Shown: positions 13,218-20,819 of the stretch, piece by piece
Layout: each line of letters starts with the position of its first letter
Position numbering within the stretch: position 1 is the first letter of the stretch
Assembly: GCA_021730945.1 (NCBI GenBank)
Contig: JAKFYH010000013.1
Coordinates: 62,001 to 126,000, forward strand
Direction: 5' to 3'
Source: Acidobacteriota bacterium
GTDB taxonomy: Bacteria; Acidobacteriota; Vicinamibacteria; Vicinamibacterales; UBA2999
Length of the DNA: 64,000 nucleotides
Notes under the pieces: model-generated
The model's database searches: none
What the model saw: only the letters and a program-made list of their open reading frames with translations
Told to the model about the DNA's origin: nothing
Position numbers and translations under genes: made by a program

Positions 13218-14671
13218 TGCTGCGGCCGCGCCGGAGCCGCGGGGGGTGGAATGTTGCACAGCGGACAGCCAATCACCATGCTGTTCCTGGTCAGGTTGAG
13301 TTTCTCGCGCCGGGCGGCCATCTCGGCCTGGAATTGCTCGTCGGTGAGAAACACGCGGTTGCCCAGGTCGATGAACATGTTGGCCACCGAGCGATTGCCC
13401 GAGCCCTGCCAGTTTCGCGGATCGGGCACGTTCTTGTTCGACGGCGAGTTGTCCATGTAGCCGACGATGTGCAGGATGGTGTCCTTGGGCAGCAACGGCG
13501 CCGAGTCATCGTCGTAGTCGTAGCCGCGGACCCAGTTGTGGTCGTAACCGACGCAGTTGATGGTCTGGATGTTGTAGCCCCAGATCGCTTCCAGGCACAT
13601 GCGCGCTCCTGGCGCGTGCAGATGCGGCTCGAACGACAGAATCTTCGTGTTCTCCTTCAGCAGCGCGTAGGCATGCAGTTGCTGGTTGGGCTCCATCGCC
13701 TTGATGTCGATGTCGACGCCGTTGCCCAGGGCATACGTGGCTCGCCGATACTCGGGCTGATAGCCCTTGGGCATGAACTTGAACGCAATCTCGAGCCGCG
13801 CGGTCGTGTCGCGGCCATTCGAATGCAGGTGCACGGAGTCGGAGACGATGCTGGAGCCGGCCTTTAAGAGGCGCGCCGACTTGGCATCGAAGAAATCGGC
13901 CTCGCGTCCGACTTCATGCACCGGCCACGACGTGCTGTCGTCGCTGGCCGCCAGCGGATCCACCGGCGCCGAGTCGTCGCCAAGCACCCGCGTGCTCCAG
14001 ATCATGTGGTGGAACACGAAGCGGCCGCCCACCGTCTCGCGACCGGTGCCGCCGGAACCGGCGTCGTTGACTTCCCGCACTTCGAGTGCGGCGACGTAGC
14101 GGTCTTCGGTCAAGCCGGTCGGCACGCGCGGAATCTCGCCCCACCAGTCGGGCGCCGTGCCCTTGACCACGATATCGGTGGTCCGCACCACCAGGTCGGG
14201 GGTGCCAATGGCCCATGCCGCGCCGTCGTTCCAGTTGCGGGCCGGCGGCTGGTCGGCCGGGTTGCCGCGCGGGGCGCCATTGTCGGCCCAGCGGGCGATC
14301 TTGGCAATCTCGTCGGCACTGAGCGACGGGTCGTTCTTGAATTTCTGGATGCCGATGTTCTTCTCGACATACCAGGGCGGCATGACGCCGGCCCGCGGGC
14401 CGATGCCGGTGCGCTGCTTGATGGCGCGCGCCCACGGCCGCACTTCCTCGTAATTTTGCAGCGACATCGGCGCCACCCCTTCGGGCCGATGGCAGTTCTC
14501 GCAACTGCGCTGCAGAATCGGCGCAATGTCGCGGGTGAAGGTGACCTCGGCCGCGGCCGGCGCCTGGCGCTCGGCCCTGGCCCCGAGCGGCGAGACCACC
14601 GCCGCCAGGACCGGCGCGAGGACACCGATCGTCAGCAGGGTCTTCCACGTCTGTCTGTTGTGCTCGCCCAT
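13214..14671 (-). CDS. Cytochrome c domain fused to a PHM-like copper monooxygenase
   Basis: A 485-residue exported protein with an N-terminal hydrophobic signal (LLTIGVLAPVLAAVV). A single haem c motif CENCH near residue 57 sits in a TRDIAPILQRSC context typical of Planctomycete/Acidobacterial cytochrome c domains. From about residue 190 it resembles type II copper, ascorbate-dependent monooxygenases: FVFHHMIW matches the paired His plus Met of the CuH site of peptidylglycine alpha-hydroxylating monooxygenase, and SVHLHSNG matches the HxH of CuM, with a later FEPHLHAPGARM. C-terminal MVIGCPLCNI adds a CxxC. I infer a periplasmic oxidoreductase that receives electrons through its own haem; the substrate is unknown. 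First gene of a four-gene minus operon, divergent from a PAL-like propeller. Confidence 0.75.
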   Translation of the reverse strand: MGEHNRQTWKTLLTIGVLAPVLAAVVSPLGARAERQAPAAAEVTFTRDIAPILQRSCENCHRPEGVAPMSLQNYEEVRPWARAIKQRTGIGPRAGVMPPWYVEKNIGIQKFKNDPSLSADEIAKIARWADNGAPRGNPADQPPARNWNDGAAWAIGTPDLVVRTTDIVVKGTAPDWWGEIPRVPTGLTEDRYVAALEVREVNDAGSGGTGRETVGGRFVFHHMIWSTRVLGDDSAPVDPLAASDDSTSWPVHEVGREADFFDAKSARLLKAGSSIVSDSVHLHSNGRDTTARLEIAFKFMPKGYQPEYRRATYALGNGVDIDIKAMEPNQQLHAYALLKENTKILSFEPHLHAPGARMCLEAIWGYNIQTINCVGYDHNWVRGYDYDDDSAPLLPKDTILHIVGYMDNSPSNKNVPDPRNWQGSGNRSVANMFIDLGNRVFLTDEQFQAEMAARREKLNLTRNSMVIGCPLCNIPPPAAPARPQQ

Positions 14672-14807
14672 GGCGCCCAGTATGGACCTAGGGGCACCGG
14701 GCCGCCAAGCGGAACCCGGGCCGGGAACGCCGGGGCCCTGGGGCGCCTGAGTGCCGCCGGTGACACGGCGATACAGATGAGAGGGGGCGTCATGTTATCG
14801 TCTCGCC

Positions 14808-15932
14808 ATGCGAACGAAATGGCACCTGTCCCTCATTGTCCTTCTCACGATTCTGGTCGCCGGTATCGGCGCCGATCGCACCCTCGTCAGCGCGCAGGCC
14901 AAGCCCGCCGCCCCGCGCTTCCAGGTCGACCCGTCGTGGCCGCTGGAACTGCCCAACCACTGGATCCTCGGCTCCGTGACCGGGGTGTTCGTCGACGCCA
15001 AGCAGCACGTGTGGGTCACCCACCTGCCCGAGACCCTGACTGAAGAAGAGCTCTACGAAATGCAGACACCGCCCATGGGCACCTGCTGCAAGCCGGCGCC
15101 GGTAGTGCTCGAGTTCGACGAGAAGGGCAAGCTGGTCCAGGGCTGGGGCGACGCCGCCACCCAGGACGTCTCGCAGTTCCCGAAGAACCCGCACGGCATC
15201 TTCGTTGACCACAACGACTTCGTGTGGGTCGGCAGCCACGCCCATCACCGGGTGATGAAGTTCACGCGTGACGGCAAGCTGGTGTTCACCATCGGCGAGT
15301 TCGACAAGGTCGGCGGCAGCGCCGACACGAAACTGCTCGGCGGCCCCTCGGGCATCTGGGTGGATCCGGCCAACAACGAGGCCTACATCTCGGACGGCTA
15401 TCGCAACCGGCGCGTGGTCGTGGTCGACGGCGCCACCGGCAAGTACCTGCGACACTGGGGCGCCTACGGCAACGTGCCGGACGACACCGAGAAGTTCGAC
15501 CCCAAGACCATGATGTCGGGCGCGCTGCCCAAGCAGTTCTCGACGCCGCACGGCATCACCGGCACCAAGGACGGCAAGATTTACGTCGCCGATCGCCGCG
15601 GCAACCGCATCCAGGTGTTCGACCACGCCGGCAAGTTCATCACCGAGAAGATCGTTGCCCCGGCAACACTGTCGTCGGGCTCCTCCTTTGTGATCGTGCC
15701 GTCGCAAGACGCCGCGCAGCAGTTCCTCTACCTGGCCGACGGCACCAACCACAAGGTGTGGATCCTGCGGCGCAGCGACATGGAAATCATCGGCGACTTC
15801 GGCCGCGGCGGCCGCCAGGTCGGCCAGTTCCTGCGCCCCCACGGCATGAGCATCGACAACCGGGGCAACCTCTACGTCGGCGAAGCGTCGACCGGTCGCC
15901 GCGTGCAGAAGTTCACGCTGCTGGCGAAATAA
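14808..15932 (+). CDS. Secreted PAL-like (peptidyl-alpha-hydroxyglycine lyase-like) beta-propeller
   Basis: A 374-residue exported protein (signal LSLIVLLTILVAGIG). It has repeated NHL blades: NPHGIFVDHNDFVWVGSHAH, GPSGIWVDPANNEAYISDGY, TPHGITGTKDGKIYVADRRG and RPHGMSIDNRGNLYVGEAS. The order PHG...HxxxH, then SDGY(R)N-R, then PHG...ADR-N-RIQ.F is the pattern of the lyase (PAL) half of animal peptide-amidating enzyme. The N-terminal TPPMGTCCKP is typical of environmental members. Lyase activity is inferred from resemblance only; many NHL propellers are non-catalytic. It is divergent from the PHM-like gene across a 136-nt gap. Confidence 0.75.
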   Translation: MRTKWHLSLIVLLTILVAGIGADRTLVSAQAKPAAPRFQVDPSWPLELPNHWILGSVTGVFVDAKQHVWVTHLPETLTEEELYEMQTPPMGTCCKPAPVVLEFDEKGKLVQGWGDAATQDVSQFPKNPHGIFVDHNDFVWVGSHAHHRVMKFTRDGKLVFTIGEFDKVGGSADTKLLGGPSGIWVDPANNEAYISDGYRNRRVVVVDGATGKYLRHWGAYGNVPDDTEKFDPKTMMSGALPKQFSTPHGITGTKDGKIYVADRRGNRIQVFDHAGKFITEKIVAPATLSSGSSFVIVPSQDAAQQFLYLADGTNHKVWILRRSDMEIIGDFGRGGRQVGQFLRPHGMSIDNRGNLYVGEASTGRRVQKFTLLAK

Positions 15933-15947
15933 GACTAAAGGAGATCA

Positions 15948-15993
15948 GGAGGTCAGGAGTCACTTTGGGGAAACCCGAAGGCTCCTGACTTCC
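15948..15993. terminator. Long hairpin with GAAA tetraloop between convergent genes
   Basis: Outer arms 15948-15960 and 15981-15993 pair over 13 bp (two G-T wobbles). After a 2-nt bulge, 15963-15969 pairs with 15974-15980 (7 bp) around the tetraloop GAAA at 15970-15973. It lies 16 nt after the PAL-like stop and 13 nt before the stop of the convergent small gene, where a bidirectional terminator is expected. There is no T-run, so intrinsic termination is not certain. Confidence 0.55.
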
Positions 15994-16005
15994 ACGCGCC
16001 CGGGG

Positions 16006-16299
16006 CTACTTCGACAGCGTCACGAGCACGGCGGTCAGGTCGAACATGTCGTGCCCCAGGGCATCCACCGTCACCCGCTGCCCCACTCGCAATTCCGACT
16101 GCGGCACCTTCTTCAACTCCCGCATCACCTGCGTCGTCTCATCCATGTCGATTTCATAGGTGGCACCATCGACCGCCTTCACGGCGAGCTCGGTTGCCTG
16201 CACCTTGAGAATGGTGCCGACGATGCGGAACTTCTCGTGGGCCGAAAGCCCCACCGTCGCGGCGCACAGCAGCAGCACGATCAGAAGGCGTCGCATCAT
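16006..16299 (-). CDS. Small exported protein
   Basis: A 97-residue protein: signal peptide (LLIVLLLCAATVGLSA), then a compact all-beta domain beginning HEKFRIVGTILKVQ and ending VLVTLSK. The stretch VKAVDGATYEIDMDETTQV and LRVGQRVTVDA resembles OB-like periplasmic domains of the DUF5666 kind. Start at 16299 or the adjacent ATG at 16296. Function unknown. It sits just downstream of copB on the same strand, separated by a repeat array, so a role in the copper response is possible but not shown. Confidence 0.7.
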   Translation of the reverse strand: MMRRLLIVLLLCAATVGLSAHEKFRIVGTILKVQATELAVKAVDGATYEIDMDETTQVMRELKKVPQSELRVGQRVTVDALGHDMFDLTAVLVTLSK

Positions 16300-16312
16300 G
16301 GGTTGAGAATAG

Positions 16313-16449
16313 CAAATCCTGTCTGTGTAACAAATCCTGTCTGTGTAACAAATCCTGTCTGTGTAATCTGTGTCATCTGCGGCCCTGGATTCCCCCCGTC
16401 TGCGTCATCTGTGTCATCTGCGGCCCTGGCCTATCCGGCATCTGCGTCA
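16313..16449. repeat. Intergenic word-repeat array (CTGTGTAA / ATCTGCGGCCCTGG family)
   Basis: Three perfect 18-bp tandem units (CAAATCCTGTCTGTGTAA) at 16313-16366 run into a TCTGTGTCATCTGCGGCC element at 16367, a longer 31-bp copy at 16399-16429 and a partial copy at 16441-16449. The 31-bp copy is identical, in inverted orientation, to 23554-23584. The array touches the 3' end of copB. There are no unique spacers, so it is not a CRISPR. Confidence 0.85.
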
Positions 16450-17226
16450 GAACCACAATCTGAGTCCCGTCACCAGCCGCCATCCGCCAACGCCCTCGCC
16501 GTGCGCGCGCGCCTGGTCGCCGGTGCCAAACAGCTTGCGGTGCCACACCAGCCCGGCGTACGGCGCCACCTCCCGCTTGATCTCATAACGCACGCGGACG
16601 CCCAACTCGACGGTGCTCAGGCCGGCGCCGATCGATCGCTCCGCATCGCCCTTGCCCGCGACGTTCACCTCAAGCAGCGGCTGCAGGATCACCTGTTCGG
16701 TCAGCAGCAGGTCGTACTCCGCCTCGACGCGCACCGCCGTCCGGGCCGACTCGCCGAGGTACACAGTCGCTTCGATGTCGAACCACTGCGGCGCCAGTCC
16801 CTGGATGCCAATCGCGGCCCAGGTGCGGGCGGGCGCCGGCTTCATGTCCTGCCGGACACCGCCCACCAGCGTCCACCAGCGCGAGATGTTGCGGCCAAGC
16901 AGCAGGTGCGCCTCCATGTCGAGGCCGTCCAGGTAATCGCCTTCCGAGCGAATCCAGATGCGGTTCAGGTCGCCGCCGACCCATGCCTTGGCGTCCCAGA
17001 TGGCGCCAACGCCGTCGCCTGAAACCTGCGATTCGAGTTGGTCAAGCAACACGAAGTAATGGAGGCCGGTGTCATGCACGGCATGCCCCTGCAGGTCGGG
17101 CGGAAACGCGGCCTTCCGCTCCTCCTCGGTTGGCGTCGGCACTGGTGTCGATTGCGCCACGGCCGTTACCGGCACTATGCACCCGAGCACCAGCAGCATC
17201 GTGCGAACAAGGCGGATGGTACCCAT
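16447..17226 (-). CDS. copB: Outer-membrane copper resistance protein B
   Basis: A 259-residue CopB/PcoB-family outer-membrane protein, partner of the CopA oxidase in periplasmic copper tolerance. A signal peptide (LVRTMLLVLGCIVPVTAVAQ) is followed by the family's KAWVGGDLNRIWIRSEGD block, then DMEAHLLLGRNISRWWTLVGGVRQD. It has alternating beta-strand character throughout and ends in the terminal Phe of an outer-membrane barrel (LVTGLRLWF). The ATG at 17226 overlaps the copA stop (TAATG), with GGAGGAG at the copA 3' end as ribosome site, so the pair is translationally coupled. Confidence 0.93.
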   Translation of the reverse strand: MGTIRLVRTMLLVLGCIVPVTAVAQSTPVPTPTEEERKAAFPPDLQGHAVHDTGLHYFVLLDQLESQVSGDGVGAIWDAKAWVGGDLNRIWIRSEGDYLDGLDMEAHLLLGRNISRWWTLVGGVRQDMKPAPARTWAAIGIQGLAPQWFDIEATVYLGESARTAVRVEAEYDLLLTEQVILQPLLEVNVAGKGDAERSIGAGLSTVELGVRVRYEIKREVAPYAGLVWHRKLFGTGDQARAHGEGVGGWRLVTGLRLWF

Positions 17227-18899
17227 TACTCCTCCACCCGCACTTCCCGAAACATGCCCGCTTCCATGTGAAACAGCAGGTGGCAGTGATAGGCCCAGCG
17301 CCCGAGAGCATCGGCCCGCACGCGATAGGCGCGCTTGGTGCCGGGCGGCATGTCGATGGTGTGCTTGCGCACCTGGAAGTTGCCGGCCTCGTCTTCGAGG
17401 TCGCTCCACATCCCGTGCAGGTGGATCGGGTGGGTCATCATGGTGTCGTTGACCAGCACAATGCGCAGGCGTTCGCCGTAAGTGAGCCGCAGCGGCTCGG
17501 CGTCGCTGAACTTGACGCCGTTGAACGACCACACGAAGCGTTCCATGTGGCCGGTGAGATGCAGTTCAATGGTGCGGCCGGGGTCGCGGCCATCCGGATC
17601 GGCGAACACGCTCTTCAAGTCGGCATAGGTCAGTACGCGACGGCCGTTATTGCGAAGACCTATGCCCGGATCGTCCAGCCGCGCAGCCGGCGTGACGGCT
17701 TGCATGTCGACCAGCGGGTTGTCCTCGCTGGGCGGATGGGGTTCGCCGATCGGCCCCGCCATTTTGTGTCCCTCGTGACCGGTCGGACCGTGGCCCATGT
17801 CGGCCATGGTCAGCAGCACCCTGGGATCGAGTGCAGGCACTGGCGCCTGCAGCCCATCGCGAACGGCAAGCGTACCGGCCGCGTAGGCCGTGCGATCCAT
17901 CGCCTGGGCGAAGATGGTGAACGCGTCCTGCCCCGAGGGCTCCACGATCACGTCGAACGTCTCCGCGCAGGCAATTCGGAACTCGTCCACCGTCACCGGG
18001 TGCACGTACTGGCCGTCGGCGGCCACCACCGTCATCTTCAGGCCGGGAATGCGAACGTCGAAGTAGGTCATGGCCGAGCCGTTGATGAAGCGCAGGCGGA
18101 CGCGCTCGCCCGGCTTGAACAGCCCGGTCCAATTGCCCGACGGCGTGATGCCGTTCATCAAGTGCGTGTAGGTGTGGCCCGAGACGTCGGCGATGTCGGT
18201 GGGCGACATGCGCATGTTGCCCCACGCGCGGCGCTCCGCCACCGTGGCCGAAAAGCCCTGCTCACGCACGTCCTTCAGGAAGTCGCCGAAGTTGCGCCGA
18301 TCGCGGTTGTAGTAGTCGGCCTGCTTCTTCAGCTTGCCGAACACCCGCTTGGGGTTCTCGTCGGTCCAGTCGGTGAGCAGCACCACGTGCTCGCGATCGA
18401 AGCGGAACGGTTCGGGCTCGCGCGGATCGATCACCAGCGGGCCGTAGAGGCCGAGCTGTTCCTGGAAACCGGAATGGCTGTGATACCAGTAGGTGCCGCC
18501 CTGGCGCACGGTGAACTGGTAGGTGTAGGTCTCGCCGGGATGGATGCCGTGGAAGCTGAGCCCGGGAACGCCGTCCATGTTGGCCGGCAGGATCATGCCG
18601 TGCCAGTGGATGGAGGTGTCTTCACCTAGCGTGTTGGCCACGCGCATCGTCACCGTGTCGCCCTCGCGCCAGCGGACGAGCGGCGCCGGGATGGTGCCGT
18701 TCACCGTGATTCCCAGCCGCGGCCGGCCGGTGAAGTTGACCGGCGACTCGCCGATGCGAAGGTCGAAGTCGGTGCCAGTCAGCGTCGCCTGGCTGGTGCG
18801 CGCATCGGCCTGCGCAAACCCGCGCGACGGCCACAGTCCCATGCCGGCCGCGGCGCTGCCGGCGGCGAGTCCCTTCACAAACGTGCGTCGATTGATCAT
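17226..18899 (-). CDS. copA: Tat-exported multicopper oxidase CopA/PcoA
   Basis: A 557-residue periplasmic multicopper oxidase that oxidises Cu(I) and binds copper. The N-terminus has a twin-arginine signal (NRRTFVKGLAAGSAA). All copper-centre motifs are present: HWHG (near 101), HSH (near 141), HPIHLHG near 500 and the type 1 block HCHLLFHMEAGMF at the C-terminus. A short Met/His-rich segment (MADMGHGPTGHEGHKM) lies in the middle, shorter than the Met-rich repeats of Pseudomonas CopA. It is the second gene of the operon with the Cys-rich exported protein upstream and copB downstream. Confidence 0.95.
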   Translation of the reverse strand: MINRRTFVKGLAAGSAAAGMGLWPSRGFAQADARTSQATLTGTDFDLRIGESPVNFTGRPRLGITVNGTIPAPLVRWREGDTVTMRVANTLGEDTSIHWHGMILPANMDGVPGLSFHGIHPGETYTYQFTVRQGGTYWYHSHSGFQEQLGLYGPLVIDPREPEPFRFDREHVVLLTDWTDENPKRVFGKLKKQADYYNRDRRNFGDFLKDVREQGFSATVAERRAWGNMRMSPTDIADVSGHTYTHLMNGITPSGNWTGLFKPGERVRLRFINGSAMTYFDVRIPGLKMTVVAADGQYVHPVTVDEFRIACAETFDVIVEPSGQDAFTIFAQAMDRTAYAAGTLAVRDGLQAPVPALDPRVLLTMADMGHGPTGHEGHKMAGPIGEPHPPSEDNPLVDMQAVTPAARLDDPGIGLRNNGRRVLTYADLKSVFADPDGRDPGRTIELHLTGHMERFVWSFNGVKFSDAEPLRLTYGERLRIVLVNDTMMTHPIHLHGMWSDLEDEAGNFQVRKHTIDMPPGTKRAYRVRADALGRWAYHCHLLFHMEAGMFREVRVEE

Positions 18900-19010
18900 C
18901 TGGTGCGTCCTCTGAGCACGCGCGTGCGTGCGTCCAAATCACGGCGGCGCGACGGCCGGGCAGCGATAACGGGCCGCTCTCCTGGCGTCACGGGCAGCTG
19001 AGGTGGCGGA

Positions 19011-19370
19011 TCAGATGCGGAGGACGGAGGGGGCCGGTGAACACGGCGGTGCCGGCAGCGCGTGGGCGGTACGGCGAGAATCGGCGCGGGAGGCGGCGGT
19101 GGGGAGCGTGGAAACAGCGGTGGCGAGCATCGGCGCGGACGCCATGAGAGGCGCGGCCGGCTTGACGGCGGTGACGCGCGGCTCGACGGCTTCGGGAAGG
19201 CAGGCATGCGCCACCTCGCCGTTGATGGTGGTCAGCGGCGCCGATTCCTGGTGGCACGGCGAGGCGGCCGGAGACGCCAGCTCATCGCTGCACTGCCAGC
19301 CGCACGCCAGCAACCGGCCCGAGGCCAGCAGCATCACCATCACGAGCACTTGCGCCATCGCCGACCGCAT
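19011..19370 (-). CDS. Small Cys-rich exported protein leading the copper operon
   Basis: A 119-residue protein read from ATG at 19370. The N-terminus is a signal peptide (AQVLVMVMLLASGRLLA) directly followed by CGWQCSDE, then PCHQES and HACLPE, so four Cys and two His fall within about 45 mature residues. The rest is Ala/Pro/Thr-rich and probably unstructured. It is not a family I can name, but small Cys/His exported proteins at the head of copA-copB operons are often copper-binding. It lies 111 nt before copA and is divergent from the HupE-like gene, sharing the 52-nt control region. Confidence 0.6.
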   Translation of the reverse strand: MRSAMAQVLVMVMLLASGRLLACGWQCSDELASPAASPCHQESAPLTTINGEVAHACLPEAVEPRVTAVKPAAPLMASAPMLATAVSTLPTAASRADSRRTAHALPAPPCSPAPSVLRI

Positions 19371-19422
19371 CACGATGCTTTCGACTATAGCAGACCGCGG
19401 TTGGGGATAACATTCACTGCCG

Positions 19423-20214
19423 ATGTCACGCTGCGCCGCCCTCATTCTGTTCCTGATCGCATTGCCGCTGGCCGGCGACGTGTTCGCGCACGGGGTCGCC
19501 GCCAGCGACAAGGACCTGATCACGCAGGGCCGCCAGCTCGCCGTCTTCATCTACCTGGGCGCCAAGCACATGGTCACCGGCTACGACCACTTGCTGTTCC
19601 TGTTCGGCGTGATCTTCTTTCTCTACCGGCTCAAGGAAGTGGCGCTCTACGTCACCCTGTTCGCGGTCGGTCACAGCATCACGCTGCTCTACGCGGTTAT
19701 GAGCGGCATCCACGTCAACCCCTTCCTGATCGATGCCATCATCGGCCTGTCGGTGGTCTACAAAGCTCTCGACAACATGGGCGGCTTCACGCGGCTGGGC
19801 TTCCAGCCCAACACCAAGCTGGCGGTGTGGATCTTCGGCTTGTTCCACGGGCTGGGGCTTGGCACCAAGCTGCAGGATTTTTCGCTCTCGGCCGACGGCT
19901 TGGTGCCCAACATCCTGGCCTTCAATGTCGGCGTGGAGTTGGGACAGGTGCTCGGGCTGAGCGCGATCCTGATTGCCATGGGCTGGTGGCGCCGGTCGGC
20001 CAGCTTCGACCGCCACGCCTTCGCCGCCAACGTTGTGGTGATGACGTGCGGGTTCATCCTGGTGGGCTATCAGATGGTTGGCTTCGTCACGGCCACAGAA
20101 ATCCCGGGGTCAGGGGCCCGGGGCCCGGACCCCGGATCCCGGATCCCGGACTTAACAGCCACAGATTCAATGCTGACCAGGCACGAGTTCATTCACACGC
20201 TCCGGGATAAATGA
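19423..20214 (+). CDS. HupE/UreJ-family membrane protein
   Basis: A 263-residue polytopic protein. After a signal-like segment ending FAHGV it has AKHMVTGYDHLLFLFGVIFF and GHSITLL, the His/Asp-containing blocks of HupE/UreJ-2 proteins, then NVGVELGQ and six or so membrane helices. Family members are implicated in metal (Ni, Co or Cu) permeation, but direct evidence is limited. The family core ends near VGYQMVGFV; about 40 further residues are encoded by a word-repeat insertion. It is divergent from the copper operon and 4 nt upstream of the membrane-anchor gene. Confidence 0.88.
   Translation: MSRCAALILFLIALPLAGDVFAHGVAASDKDLITQGRQLAVFIYLGAKHMVTGYDHLLFLFGVIFFLYRLKEVALYVTLFAVGHSITLLYAVMSGIHVNPFLIDAIIGLSVVYKALDNMGGFTRLGFQPNTKLAVWIFGLFHGLGLGTKLQDFSLSADGLVPNILAFNVGVELGQVLGLSAILIAMGWWRRSASFDRHAFAANVVVMTCGFILVGYQMVGFVTATEIPGSGARGPDPGSRIPDLTATDSMLTRHEFIHTLRDK
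20093..20170. repeat. GATCCCGG palindromic word array inside the hupE-like 3' end
   Basis: A run of CCCGGGG, GGGGCCCGG and GGATCCCGGATCCCGG words is flanked by GGCCACAGAA on the left and AGCCACAGATT on the right, themselves near-copies of each other. It is read in frame as a Gly/Pro/Arg-rich tail of the HupE-like protein. The words match the family at 11527-11565. Confidence 0.65.
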
Positions 20215-20218
20215 CGGT

Positions 20219-20770
20219 ATGACCAGCTCTGAGACTCCACCGCTCCCCACCGTACGGCAGTTGATGCGGGCGATTGCCCTTGCGATGGTCGTCGCGACGA
20301 TCGTTCTGGTGACCGCGGTGCTGCCGGCCGAGTACGGCATCGACCCTACCGGCGTGGGCAACGCGATCGGTCTGCTGCGTCCTCCGGCGTCGGTCGTCGA
20401 CATGTCGATCCCGATCACACCGGAGGCTGCCGCGACGGTGACGCCGGCTGCCACGGCGTACCGGAGCGACGAGATGACGCTCACACTGAAGCCCGGCGAA
20501 AGCGCCGAGGTCAAGGCCACCATGGCGAAGGGTGGCAGCTACGTGTTCAGCTGGACGGTGGCCGGCGGCACGGTGGAGTTCGACATGCACGGCGACGGTT
20601 CCGGCGGCGAGGCCAGCTACGCCAAGGGGGAGGACGCCAGTAGCCTCCACGGCACCTTCCATGCCCCGTTTGACGGCCGCCACGGCTGGTTCTGGCAGAA
20701 CCTGACGTGGGAGCCGGTCACGGTCACGCTAAAAACCAGCGGATTTTACGAAAAGATCGAAAAACTCTAG
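20219..20770 (+). CDS. Single-pass membrane anchor protein with periplasmic beta domain
   Basis: A 183-residue protein: a short cytosolic N-terminus, one membrane helix (AIALAMVVATIVLVTAVL, about residues 18-35), a Pro/Ala linker, and a C-terminal beta domain beginning EMTLTLKPGESAEVKATM and including FDMHGDG, HGTFHAPFDGRHGWFWQNLT and VTVTLKTSGFYEKIEKL. This matches proteins called transmembrane anchor protein next to HupE/UreJ genes. The domain's His and Trp residues could hold a metal, but this is a guess. It starts 4 nt after the hupE-like stop, so the two form an operon. Confidence 0.75.
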   Translation: MTSSETPPLPTVRQLMRAIALAMVVATIVLVTAVLPAEYGIDPTGVGNAIGLLRPPASVVDMSIPITPEAAATVTPAATAYRSDEMTLTLKPGESAEVKATMAKGGSYVFSWTVAGGTVEFDMHGDGSGGEASYAKGEDASSLHGTFHAPFDGRHGWFWQNLTWEPVTVTLKTSGFYEKIEKL

Positions 20771-20819
20771 GGACCACGGCGGTAAACGCGGGCCCGGGGC
20801 GACCCGTAACTTAGTCGCA

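Noticed and set aside
16313-16366. CRISPR array
   Set aside because: Units are contiguous with no variable spacers and no cas genes are nearby.
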